This document shows positions 5,975 through 11,580 of a DNA stretch of 11,628 nt, in pieces (the first letter of the stretch is position 1; the number at the start of each line of letters is the position of its first letter). The position numbers were made by a program, and so were the translations under genes. Location of the stretch: the NCBI GenBank assembly GCA_003577005.1, contig QEUW01000246.1, positions 1 to 11,628 on the forward strand. Reading direction: 5' to 3'. The notes below the pieces were generated by a model. That model did no database searches and was not told the origin of the DNA. It was given only the letters and a program-made list of their open reading frames with translations. The stretch is from Chloroflexota bacterium (GTDB lineage Bacteria; Chloroflexota; Anaerolineae; Caldilineales; Caldilineaceae).

Positions 5975-7168
5975 CTAAAAAGCCCGCATTTGCTGATAGA
6001 GTTGCGGCGTGAGCGTGTCTACCGGGTCCTCGCTCCGCTTGCGAATTGCCTTTGTGTAGAGACCTGTAGTAGCTAGGCTGCTATGGTGTAGCATCTGCAT
6101 GATCTGCGTTTCTTTGACCCCGTTCTCCAGCAGGAGGCGGGCAAAGGTGTGGCGGAGGTCATGCACTCTGTATTCCTCCCACCCTTTCACCCCAGCCCGG
6201 CGCAGGGCAGTGCGGACGATGCGTAGTGCGCTCTTTTCACTGAGGTGGCCGTCACCGTCTGTAGCCGATGCGTTGCGCAGGTTGGCGCGAGTATGCTCGA
6301 CCGTAGGCTTCCAGATGTACTCGTCAGGGTCGAGCGGTTGATCGGCAACATCGACGCCGGGCGCCCAGCGCCCGTCACGCTTGAGATAGGCGGTGATTGC
6401 GTGCCAGGCGTCAGACGGAATCGGCTCGTCGTTCGTCTTTCCCCCTTTTCCCTTCCACGCATAGACAAAGGCGCCGGCCTGGCTTTTGCTGGGGCGGATG
6501 TGCTTCCACTGCATCCGCAGCACCTCGTGATTGCGCCAGCCCGTCAGGATGTAGGTCAACACCAGGGCGTAGTTGCGGGCGCCGGACAGGCTATGCTGGT
6601 GATCTTCGAGAAAGCGAATGAGCAAACCCAGGTCGGTATCGGGCATCGGCCTGGCCCGCTCATATTGCCCGGTCGATTGGCGCTGGATGTTGCCATACTT
6701 AAATGGGTTGCTGCGCGCCTTGCCGGTGGCGTCGGCGAATAGGCAGACTTCGACACCGTTGACCATGAACTTCTCGTCGATAACGAAGCTGTAAAAGGAA
6801 CTGACGCAACTCAGATGGTGGTTGACGGTGACCGGGCTGAGACCGCGCTCCTCCATGCTACGCTGCCACGAGCGCACGTGCATGGTGTCTACCAGCCAAG
6901 GCTGGAGGGGGTGCCCATCGGCGGTGCGCTGGAGGGCAACGTAGTCTAGCCAGAGGTTGAGCACACGCTGATAGTTGCGGCGCGTGTGTTGGCTCTTGCT
7001 CTTGGCCTCTTTGGTATCGAGCCATTCGAGCATGAGCTTTTCCCAGCCACGGCGCATCCATTCGTCGGCCGACTCGCTGGCAGCCTGCCAGAGTTGGGCA
7101 AAGCCAGGCGCTGAGGGGGCAACAACCAGTTGGGTGTCGGGCTGGGTGTGAACAACTGGGTATTTCAT
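5975..7168 (-). CDS. int: Tyrosine recombinase / integrase, 397 aa
   Basis: Full-length phage-type tyrosine recombinase that should catalyse integration and excision of the element. The N-terminal core-binding domain spans ~40-140 (NYQRVLNLWLDYV ... SWQRSMEERGLSPVTVNHHLS). The catalytic residues are visible: R212 in TGWRNHEVLRMQW, K244 in GKGGKTNDEPIP, H336 and R339 in VHDLRHTFARLL, H362 in MLHHSSLATT and the nucleophile Y371 in GLYTKA, with normal H-to-Y spacing. The start at ATG 7168 has GGAGAG upstream. Unusually, it sits in the middle of the leftward operon rather than at an obvious end of the element, between the membrane coiled-coil gene and a small Cys protein. An inverted repeat lies directly upstream (7185-7213). 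It appears intact. Confidence 0.95.
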   Translation of the reverse strand: MKYPVVHTQPDTQLVVAPSAPGFAQLWQAASESADEWMRRGWEKLMLEWLDTKEAKSKSQHTRRNYQRVLNLWLDYVALQRTADGHPLQPWLVDTMHVRSWQRSMEERGLSPVTVNHHLSCVSSFYSFVIDEKFMVNGVEVCLFADATGKARSNPFKYGNIQRQSTGQYERARPMPDTDLGLLIRFLEDHQHSLSGARNYALVLTYILTGWRNHEVLRMQWKHIRPSKSQAGAFVYAWKGKGGKTNDEPIPSDAWHAITAYLKRDGRWAPGVDVADQPLDPDEYIWKPTVEHTRANLRNASATDGDGHLSEKSALRIVRTALRRAGVKGWEEYRVHDLRHTFARLLLENGVKETQIMQMLHHSSLATTGLYTKAIRKRSEDPVDTLTPQLYQQMRAF

Positions 7169-7184
7169 GGGTGACTCTCCACGA

Positions 7185-7213
7185 TGGGCTGATAAGTGTT
7201 TGTTGTCAGCCCA
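7185..7213. repeat. 8-bp inverted repeat upstream of the integrase
   Basis: TGGGCTGA (7185-7192) and TCAGCCCA (7206-7213) are exact reverse complements separated by 13 nt, in the 48-bp gap between the coiled-coil gene and the integrase. Its GGGCTGATAA arm is the reverse complement of TTATCAGCCC, found in the stem-loop at 11400-11415. It could be an RNA hairpin, a protein site, or chance. Confidence 0.4.
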
Positions 7214-7216
7214 AGC

Positions 7217-7552
7217 TCAATTCAAATGGATCTCAGGATTCTGGGTGGCTTGGCGATAGATGACACGATAGACGCCGGTGAGCCGGGCTTGTAGTTCGGC
7301 GTTCGCCTGGGTGAGTTCAAAGTTGGCGCGCATCAAAGCTCCGTTGCGCTCCCGTTCCTCCGCCAGATGGTGGGCAAAGATGCTGACTTTGGCCTGGGAT
7401 TCGGCGGCTTCACTGTGCAGTTTTAGGGCCCATTCGGCGCTTTCGTCGTGCTGCTGGCGAACTCGTTCCAACTTTCGATAGAGTAGAAAAACGAGCGTTC
7501 CTGCTATAACAGCAATGGTGAGCAGAAACCCGATGAGAATTTGGCTGTTCAC
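7217..7552 (-). CDS. Membrane-anchored coiled-coil protein, 111 aa
   Basis: One N-terminal transmembrane helix (ILIGFLLTIAVIAGTLVFLLY, about residues 4-24) is followed by a basic stretch (RKLERVRQQ) and a long charged coiled coil (EWALKLHSEAAESQAKV ... ELTQANAELQARL). This is the look of an inner-membrane protein with a cytoplasmic coiled coil, or of a spanin-like phage protein in the opposite topology; the sequence does not decide. I prefer the GTG start at 7552: it has GGAGAG at proper spacing and gives a GTGA overlap with the preceding stop. The ATG at 7564 lacks a good SD. The integrase follows 48 bp downstream. Role unknown. Confidence 0.72.
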   Translation of the reverse strand: MNSQILIGFLLTIAVIAGTLVFLLYRKLERVRQQHDESAEWALKLHSEAAESQAKVSIFAHHLAEERERNGALMRANFELTQANAELQARLTGVYRVIYRQATQNPEIHLN

Positions 7553-7881
7553 AGTTCTCTCCATTTCAGTTCAAGGATGTTGAAAATAACCGTTCGCTCT
7601 GTGGTCGGTGTCTGCCAGTTAGCCTGGCGCAAAGTTGGTTCGCTGTCGGGTGGTGCCTCGAATGCCTCGGCGACGACTCTAAGTTCAGTGTCGCTGGGGG
7701 TAGTGGGCGCCTCTCTTCCGATTGCCAACCTGCAGGCGCCCTCGTTGTTCTGGAAGACAATGTGCAGGCCGCCGTCCAGCCGGCGATAGGCGGTGCCCTT
7801 TAGGGCTGTTTTCGCCTTCTCGCGCAATGCTGTTGCCATGTGCGCCAGCTTGCTAGCTGGCTTCGTCTTGGTGATCGTCAT
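7549..7881 (-). CDS. Hypothetical protein, 110 aa
   Basis: Basic N-terminus (MTITKTKPASKLAHMATALREKAKTALKGTAYRRL), a probable beta-strand region (GLHIVFQNNEGACRLAIGR) and a proline/acid-rich middle, ending in ERTVIFNILELKWREL. No family recognised. The start at 7881 has a textbook AGGAGG Shine-Dalgarno. It overlaps the LuxR-type gene upstream by 29 bp and the coiled-coil gene downstream by 4 bp, so translation is likely coupled. No motif supports a function. Confidence 0.75.
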   Translation of the reverse strand: MTITKTKPASKLAHMATALREKAKTALKGTAYRRLDGGLHIVFQNNEGACRLAIGREAPTTPSDTELRVVAEAFEAPPDSEPTLRQANWQTPTTERTVIFNILELKWREL

Positions 7882-8092
7882 ACTCGCCTCCTGTGAGCCC
7901 GTTACGGTGGGCGTGCAGGATCAGCTGTGGGATACTCTGCACGCCCCACTTGAGAAAGATATTGTGCAGGTGGGTGCGGATGGTATGTCGGGATAGCACC
8001 AACTGGGCAGCGATCTCTTTGTGACTGGTGTGGCCGTCAAGGATGGCAAATAACACATCCCGCTCCCGTCCTGTCAGGTTGTCCATATCCAT
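7853..8092 (-). CDS. Stand-alone LuxR/GerE-type helix-turn-helix protein, 79 aa
   Basis: Nearly the whole protein is a GerE domain: LTGRERDVLFAILDGHTSHKEIAAQLVLSRHTIRTHLHNIFLKWGVQSIPQLILHA. The recognition-helix pattern S-R-H-T-I-R-T-H-L-H-N-I-F-x-K is typical. There is no receiver or autoinducer-binding domain, so activity is probably set by expression level. An acidic tail (GGEYDDHQDEAS) lies in the stretch that overlaps the next gene by 29 bp. The start at 8092 has only a weak Shine-Dalgarno and lies 6 bp after the nuclease stop, so reinitiation is likely. It may regulate the element's later genes or host genes. Target unknown. Confidence 0.87.
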   Translation of the reverse strand: MDMDNLTGRERDVLFAILDGHTSHKEIAAQLVLSRHTIRTHLHNIFLKWGVQSIPQLILHAHRNGLTGGEYDDHQDEAS

Positions 8093-8098
8093 AGCAAA

Positions 8099-8593
8099 TT
8101 ACAGAGAAATGACCTGGTCGGCGCAACGCTCGAACTCATCGAGTGGCACGAGCAAGCCGTGTGTCGTGTAGCCCCGGTTGCCGACAGATCGTTCGGGGTA
8201 TTGATCCTTCCAAAGTGGCAGATTTTGCCGAAGAGTCGCCATACGGATGACGTAGATTAGGTCGTCACCAGGAACGAAGTAGAGCAGATATCTTGCCCGA
8301 CTGGTGTAAGCCCAGCCCTTCTTCGGTGTAGCTGGTGAACCCGGGGCGGGATTGACGGAGATGGTTTCGACGAAGGCATTTCCCGTTCGGGCGGCGGTAT
8401 GGTCACATTTATATTCAATCGTGTAGATCTCGCCGGTGTCGAGCCTGGCAAAGACGCGGTCGATACCAGAACGCTGCTGGGCTTCGGTGGCCGGCGTGAT
8501 TCGATACCAACGGCTGAAATGGGTGTCCAGCGTGGTCTCGGCCTGGGCGCCGTCGAGAAGTTGCGTACGAAAGTCATAGGCAGGGGATGTCAT
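8099..8593 (-). CDS. PD-(D/E)XK-like nuclease-fold protein, 164 aa
   Basis: The motif GIDRVFARLDTGEIYTIEYKCD places D45 before E60-Y61-K62, the pattern of PD-(D/E)XK nucleases. A conserved-looking patch follows (ARTGNAFVETISVN), then KKGWAYTSRARYLLYFVPGDDLIYVI. The overall pattern matches phage/mobile-element endonuclease-like proteins that I recognise as a type but cannot name. Possible roles are a Holliday-junction resolvase-like or recombination nuclease, or the cleaving partner of the adjacent methyltransferase. It overlaps the methyltransferase gene by 4 bp (ATGA), with a GGGGGAACG ribosome-binding site inside that gene, so the two are made together. The catalytic assignment is inferred from motif only. 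Confidence 0.65.
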   Translation of the reverse strand: MTSPAYDFRTQLLDGAQAETTLDTHFSRWYRITPATEAQQRSGIDRVFARLDTGEIYTIEYKCDHTAARTGNAFVETISVNPAPGSPATPKKGWAYTSRARYLLYFVPGDDLIYVIRMATLRQNLPLWKDQYPERSVGNRGYTTHGLLVPLDEFERCADQVISL

Positions 8594-9795
8594 ATTTCGT
8601 TCCCCCAGGCGTCCCAGCCAGGCCGGGAGCGTCGCGCAAATAGCTCGATATAGCTGCAGCCTGGGTAGAGGCGTTCGATGATGTCGTAGACGAGGTCTGG
8701 CTTGCGGCTATGTTCGTGTACGGGCGCCTCGATCACAGAACCGATGGGAGGTGAGAGATTGGGAGCAAGTGGCGTGAAGCTGCCTCGTGTGCAGATGAAT
8801 AGGAGCTCGTGCCGACCACGGACATAGAAGCCGGCGCCAGGTCTGACCAGGTCGGTCTTCGCCCACACCATATTGGTCTTATAGGTAAAGCCCCACGCGT
8901 CAATTACGTCAAACGCTTCGGCTACGAGTGGGTTGGTGATCCAGAGAAAGAGGACAGCATTGGAGGCGATGTTGAGGCCGAGGGTATCAGGCAATGCACG
9001 CAACTCATCAAGAGGCATCGTCGGGTAGTGTTTTGTGGCGGCGCCATTGACACCAGTATTCCGATATTCCCAGGGGGGATCGGCGTAGATAACGTTGTAG
9101 ATCTTGTCCGGGGCTTTCGCCACCTGCTGGGCTGCCTGATAACGCTCTTCGTGACGCAACTGGCGAACAGCCTCTTTCACATCCTTAGCCTCGCCAGCGG
9201 CGATGCGGTCGGCTATGGTGCGCTGTTCTTTTGGTTCGAGGCGGGCAAGGGTGAGGAGCTGTGTTGTGCTATCGGCGACAGGTGTGGCTGCTAGGACTGT
9301 CTTTACTTCATCGTCCAAGTTGCGGGCGATCTGCAGGCGCTGTTGCGCGCTACGTTCGCTGAGTCCAATCTCGGCAGCAATGCCGGCCGTGGTCGTTAAG
9401 GGTGAAACCGTTTCACCCTTTTCTTGCTCTGGTCGATGCGCTGGCGCTCGCTGCCCCTTGGCAGATAGGATCTCTTCACGGCGCTGGAGATGTTCTGCCT
9501 GCTCGAGCACTGTCAATTCATTGCGTCGCAGGTTCTCATCGATCTCCGCCAGTTCAGCGTCAAGGTCATTAACTTCCAGGATGTGGACCGGGATTGTCTG
9601 CCAACCCAATTTTCGGCAAGCTTCCAAGCGATGTAGACCGGCAACCAGCTCACCGTTTGGCAGGATGTGGATACGATTAAGCAACCCGATCTGGGCGATG
9701 CTGGAGGCCAGGCTAGAGATGTCCCCTAACGGGCGCCGGCGCTTGCCAACAGTGATGCGGTTGATCGGATAGTCTACTTCGGTTTGCCAGGACAT
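8590..9795 (-). CDS. ParB-like domain fused to MT-A70 adenine methyltransferase, 401 aa
   Basis: Residues ~9-100 form a ParB/Spo0J N-terminal domain (PNGELVAGLHRLEACRKLGW and DENLRRNELTVLEQAEHL). Residues ~134-158 look like an HTH (TTAGIAAEIGLSERSAQQRLQIAR). The C-terminal part is an MT-A70 type N6-adenine methyltransferase with the catalytic DPPW at 239-242, then FLWITNP, MVWAKTD, GRHELLFICTRG, HEHSRKPDLVYDIIERLYPG and the ending RPGWDAWGNE. Such fusions are known in phages and mobile elements, where they may modify element DNA against host restriction or mark the origin. The start at 9795 (MSWQTEVDY) is chosen because the ParB domain begins there; the open frame continues to 9915 through a strongly hairpinned region and has no ParB-like sequence. 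No clear Shine-Dalgarno precedes it. A DNA palindrome (9398-9420) lies in the linker. Confidence 0.9.
   Translation of the reverse strand: MSWQTEVDYPINRITVGKRRRPLGDISSLASSIAQIGLLNRIHILPNGELVAGLHRLEACRKLGWQTIPVHILEVNDLDAELAEIDENLRRNELTVLEQAEHLQRREEILSAKGQRAPAHRPEQEKGETVSPLTTTAGIAAEIGLSERSAQQRLQIARNLDDEVKTVLAATPVADSTTQLLTLARLEPKEQRTIADRIAAGEAKDVKEAVRQLRHEERYQAAQQVAKAPDKIYNVIYADPPWEYRNTGVNGAATKHYPTMPLDELRALPDTLGLNIASNAVLFLWITNPLVAEAFDVIDAWGFTYKTNMVWAKTDLVRPGAGFYVRGRHELLFICTRGSFTPLAPNLSPPIGSVIEAPVHEHSRKPDLVYDIIERLYPGCSYIELFARRSRPGWDAWGNEI
9398..9420. repeat. 23-bp palindrome inside the methyltransferase gene
   Basis: AAGGGTGAAAC (9398-9408) and GTTTCACCCTT (9410-9420) are perfect reverse complements around one base. 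It encodes the linker EKGETVSPL between the ParB part and the HTH. It may be a mobile palindromic repeat inserted in frame at a tolerant linker, or a protein binding site. Confidence 0.55.
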
Positions 9796-9811
9796 GCGAT
9801 TGTCAGGTCTG

Positions 9812-9841
9812 GGGGCTGACGGTCCGAGAACCGCCAGCCCC
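9812..9841 (-). other. Leader hairpin C, 12-bp stem
   Basis: Arms 9812-9823 (GGGGCTGACGGT) and 9830-9841 (ACCGCCAGCCCC). The single non-Watson-Crick position (9819/9834) is a G-U wobble only in minus-strand RNA and an A-C mismatch in plus-strand RNA. The loop is 6 nt. It ends about 17 nt before the ParB-methyltransferase start codon. Confidence 0.6.
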
Positions 9842-9861
9842 AGCAACAAAGGAGGAAACCG

Positions 9862-9906
9862 CGGGAGCAGACGACACCAGCTCCCCAACTGCGTCATCTG
9901 CTCCCG
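9862..9906 (-). other. Leader hairpin A, 14-bp stem
   Basis: Arms 9862-9875 (CGGGAGCAGACGAC) and 9893-9906 (GTCATCTGCTCCCG). The one imperfect pair (9872/9896) is a G-U wobble in minus-strand RNA only. Its 9902-9906 segment is shared with hairpin B, so both cannot be fully formed at once. Confidence 0.6.
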
Positions 9907-9953
9907 GCTGCACACAAACCCGACCGAGGAGCCGGACTTGTGTGCAGCCGGGA
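9902..9953 (-). other. Leader hairpin B, perfect 16-bp stem
   Basis: TCCCGGCTGCACACAA (9902-9917) and TTGTGTGCAGCCGGGA (9938-9953) are exact reverse complements with a 20-nt GC-rich loop. It begins 13 nt after the stop of the 65-aa gene. No U-run follows, so it is not an ordinary terminator. Confidence 0.65.
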
Positions 9954-9966
9954 CAGGAAGTAAGCG

Positions 9967-10164
9967 TTATGGATTCACAGGCTGGGCGGGTGTACGAATG
10001 GCGTAGTAGTCGGCCTTTGTACGCTCCCAGTGTGCAATGAGCTCCCTGATGCGTTCATCGTCGCTTTTGAGAGGCCTGCGCAGGATTACAGCCATCTCAC
10101 TTCCGGTCATGCGCAGTGCTTCAATGGTGGACGGGTAGGCGCGTATCCCAGAAGGCTTGGTCAT
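9967..10164 (-). CDS. First gene of the leftward operon, small hypothetical protein, 65 aa
   Basis: MTKPSGIRAYPSTIEALRMTGSEMAVILRRPLKSDDERIRELIAHWERTKADYYAIRTPAQPVNP is basic at the N-terminus with an amphipathic central helix; no family recognised. The start at 10164 has AGGAG 8 nt upstream. It is the promoter-proximal gene, with a leader of about 37 nt from the predicted start of transcription. It is separated from the methyltransferase gene by the three-hairpin region. Being first and small, it could be an early regulator, an anti-restriction-type or a Cro-like auxiliary factor, but there is no HTH and no direct evidence. Confidence 0.75.
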   Translation of the reverse strand: MTKPSGIRAYPSTIEALRMTGSEMAVILRRPLKSDDERIRELIAHWERTKADYYAIRTPAQPVNP

Positions 10165-10192
10165 AGCGGACTCCTATTCAAAAATGATATTT

Positions 10193-10213
10193 TATTCTAA
10201 TACGAATAGAATA
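10193..10213. promoter_or_regulatory. Operator-like palindrome overlapping the leftward -10
   Basis: TATTCTA (10193-10199) and TAGAATA (10207-10213) are perfect 7-bp arms around a 7-nt spacer, the usual size of an XRE-family operator. The right arm contains the -10 of the leftward promoter, so a bound protein should block the operon. The neighbouring XRE protein (10281-10700) is the best candidate. Confidence 0.6.
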
Positions 10214-10236
10214 GCAGACAAAATAAACATTGTCAA
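10208..10236 (-). promoter_or_regulatory. Sigma70-like promoter for the leftward operon
   Basis: On the minus strand, TTGACA (10236-10231) is a perfect -35. After exactly 17 nt comes TATTCT (10213-10208), a 4/6 -10. Transcription should start near 10201, leaving a short leader with AGGAG before the 65-aa gene. Confidence 0.7.
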
Positions 10237-10259
10237 TCCTCAACAATCCAATTTAGGAT
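10230..10259 (+). promoter_or_regulatory. Candidate rightward promoter with CAATCC half-sites
   Basis: TTGTCA (10230-10235), an 18-nt spacer and TAGGAT (10254-10259) form a moderate plus-strand promoter whose -35 overlaps the leftward -35 head to head. The spacer holds CAATCC twice as direct repeats and an inverted AATCC/GGATT pair (10245-10249 and 10256-10260), possible repressor half-sites for autoregulation. Confidence 0.4.
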
Positions 10260-10280
10260 TATTATTGTTCGGAGCAAAAT

Positions 10281-10700
10281 ATGATCAGAATTGCATATTA
10301 TGAGAGCATGAGAGACTTCTTTGGCACGACGGGAAAACGAATCCGGATCATGCGGGAAGATCTCGGCTTGAACCAACTAGATCTGCTCCGTGCGTTGCAC
10401 CAGCGCGGTGTCCAGATAGGACAGGCGACCCTCTCACGTATCGAAAACGATCAGACCAGCCCTACGGCTGAGATTATCGCCGGTTTGGCCCAGATCCTGG
10501 GCACCACGGCTGACTATTTGGTGATGCTCTCCGATGTCCCTGGTGAGGAAGAGTCAGACGAAGCTGCCGACGTTCCACTTCCACAAGAATTCGAAGAGTT
10601 GTTCCAAATTTATGAGCAGCTAGGGGAAGACGACAAAAAGAACCTGCTCAATGTTATTGGTTCATTGAGGCAGATCTATGTTCCCCGCATCATTGAGTGA
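10281..10700 (+). CDS. XRE/cI-type HTH transcriptional regulator, 139 aa
   Basis: The N-terminal HTH_XRE domain spans ~18-83 (GKRIRIMREDLGLNQLDLLRALHQRG, recognition region IGQATLSRIENDQTSPTAEIIAGLAQILGTTADYLVML). An acidic linker (EEESDEAAD) and a helical C-terminal part (FEELFQIYEQLGEDDKKNLLNVIGSLRQIY), likely for dimerisation, follow. There is no S24 peptidase domain, so RecA-type self-cleavage is not expected. The start at 10281 has GGAG upstream. It is transcribed divergently from the operon across an AT-rich region with palindromes, the layout of a master repressor in temperate phages and ICEs. Its operator and role are inferred from position. Confidence 0.9.
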   Translation: MIRIAYYESMRDFFGTTGKRIRIMREDLGLNQLDLLRALHQRGVQIGQATLSRIENDQTSPTAEIIAGLAQILGTTADYLVMLSDVPGEEESDEAADVPLPQEFEELFQIYEQLGEDDKKNLLNVIGSLRQIYVPRIIE

Positions 10701-10812
10701 GTTGTTACATGTGGCCTGGTGGATAGCAGTTTGCATGTCCACAGGCAGGCGCTGGTACATCCTCGTATCGGATCAAGGCTGCCAGATTATTGATGGAGAG
10801 TTCGAGGATTAA
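10693..10812 (+). CDS. Possible small ORF between the two regulators, up to 39 aa
   Basis: An open frame from TTG 10693 (overlapping the XRE stop), GTG 10711 or ATG 10735 to TAA 10810-10812 encodes a sequence ending STGRRWYILVSDQGCQIIDGEFED. The end looks protein-like, but there is no strong Shine-Dalgarno and the ORF is short. It may be a coupled microprotein, a remnant of a longer gene, or chance. Confidence 0.22.
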   Translation: MSELLHVAWWIAVCMSTGRRWYILVSDQGCQIIDGEFED

Positions 10813-10826
10813 CCGTACCTTACTTC

Positions 10827-10848
10827 TCTAATCGCATCCGTGATTAGA
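10827..10848. promoter_or_regulatory. Operator-like palindrome before the second regulator
   Basis: TCTAATC (10827-10833) and GATTAGA (10842-10848) are perfect 7-bp arms around 8 nt. It overlaps the -35 of the predicted promoter of the second XRE gene, which suggests autoregulation or control by the first XRE protein. Confidence 0.5.
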
Positions 10849-10871
10849 ATCCTTCGTTTTAACCGTAAATT
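10844..10871 (+). promoter_or_regulatory. Weak candidate promoter for the second regulator
   Basis: TTAGAA (10844-10849), a 16-nt spacer and TAAATT (10866-10871) each match the sigma70 consensus at 4 of 6 positions. Predicted initiation lies about 13 nt before ATG 10891, consistent with a very short leader lacking a Shine-Dalgarno. Confidence 0.3.
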
Positions 10872-10890
10872 CGATAAAAATCGATCAAAT

Positions 10891-11256
10891 ATGAGCATAC
10901 TGGGCACGCGCCTGCGAGAGTTACGAAATGAATTCGGTTTGACCCAGGCAGAGTTGTCCCAAGAGATTGGGATTGGGCAAAGTACTCTATCAGATTTGGA
11001 ACGGGGTAGCCCTCCGAAGATGATAGGAGTGCTGACCCAACTCGCATCGTTTTATCGGTGTAGCGTGGACTACCTGGTAGGACTGAGCGAGGATCGTGTA
11101 GTGTATCGAAACAACCTACCTACGCATGGAGTGGAGATCATGAGCATGGTCATTGAGCTATCGGAGTTGCGCCGACTGGAGCTGCTCTATCTGGCCAAAG
11201 CTCTCTATGAGTTGGAGCAAACAGAGCAATTTGAGCCGGTTGACGCGGCTGAATAG
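10891..11256 (+). CDS. Second XRE-family HTH regulator, 121 aa
   Basis: HTH_XRE domain at ~5-64: LGTRLRELRNEFGLTQAELSQEIGIGQSTLSDLERG, then PPKMIGVLTQLASFYRCSVDYLVGLSE. The C-terminal half is helical and Leu/Glu-rich (LSELRRLELLYLAKALYELEQ), probably a dimerisation helix. A longer form from GTG 10840 is open, but its start lies inside the palindrome and adds only a basic AT-encoded stretch, so I prefer ATG 10891. No Shine-Dalgarno is visible at either start. Same direction as the first regulator. It could be an opposing regulator (as in a cI/cro pair, though not divergent) or an anti-repressor-side switch. The target is unknown. Confidence 0.88.
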   Translation: MSILGTRLRELRNEFGLTQAELSQEIGIGQSTLSDLERGSPPKMIGVLTQLASFYRCSVDYLVGLSEDRVVYRNNLPTHGVEIMSMVIELSELRRLELLYLAKALYELEQTEQFEPVDAAE

Positions 11257-11399
11257 GTGGGTCTTCCAGAGGAAATTTTGCTCTTGGGGTGATAAGAAAG
11301 TCTTGTTGGCCGAAGAGATTTTGAGGGGGCAAAGCGAAGAACAATCGGAAGCCTCATGGTTGGTTTTGATCCCGTTGGGATGACAATCTAAGGCACAGT

Positions 11400-11415
11400 G
11401 GGCTGTTATCAGCCC
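11400..11415. repeat. Short perfect stem-loop
   Basis: GGGCTG (11400-11405), loop TTAT, then CAGCCC (11410-11415). It shares TTATCAGCCC with the minus strand of the repeat upstream of the integrase (7186-7195). Not followed by a U-run. Confidence 0.4.
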
Positions 11416-11440
11416 TGGAAGTGTGTTCGGGGCGAACCCT

Positions 11441-11477
11441 AACCCTCCGGTTTTCTCAAACTGGAAACCAAAGGGTT
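11441..11477. other. Nested stem-loop
   Basis: Outer arms AACCCT (11441-11446) and AGGGTT (11472-11477) enclose inner arms GGTTTTC (11449-11455) and GGAAACC (11463-11469), the inner stem with one G-U pair. It lies about 34 nt before the tRNA-like sequence. No function assigned. Confidence 0.35.
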
Positions 11478-11510
11478 GCACCAAAATACTCACCATGCGG
11501 TCTGAGGTTC

Positions 11511-11571
11511 GGGCGGTAGCGCGGGTTGGTTCACATCCGTGAGGTCACTGGTTCAAGTCCAGTATCGCCCA
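11511..11571 (+). pseudogene. Degenerate tRNA-like sequence, possible attachment-site remnant
   Basis: A 7-bp acceptor stem GGGCGGT (11511-11517) pairs with ATCGCCC (11564-11570, one G-U), and a perfect T-arm ACTGG-TTCAAGT-CCAGT precedes the 3' acceptor strand. AGGTC is a normal variable loop, and GGTTGGTT resembles a D-loop. But only 24 nt lie between the 5' acceptor strand and the variable loop, instead of about 36, so neither a D-stem nor a 7-nt anticodon loop can form; at best TTCAC-ATCC-GTGAG makes a small hairpin. The isotype cannot be read. No CCA is encoded. Tyrosine recombinases often use tRNA 3' halves as attachment cores, so this may be an att copy beside the host's original terminator. 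It could also be a decayed host tRNA. Confidence 0.6.
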
Positions 11572-11580
11572 CTTTCCTCA

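Larger units (their letters stand above)
11257..11510. other. Non-coding stretch between second regulator and tRNA-like sequence
   Basis: No ORF here has a ribosome-binding site or protein-like composition; open frames on either strand also run over the regulator gene and look like shadows. It holds two stem-loops (11400-11415 and 11441-11477). It could be the terminal non-coding arm of the element next to its attachment site. Confidence 0.5.

Noticed and set aside
11153..11383. 76-aa plus-strand open frame
   Set aside because: Shadow frame of the second XRE gene continuing into non-coding DNA; W/S/K-rich composition typical of an off-frame translation.
11158..11496. 112-aa minus-strand open frame at the right end
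   Set aside because: It overlaps the second XRE gene in antisense and has no ribosome-binding site or family resemblance.
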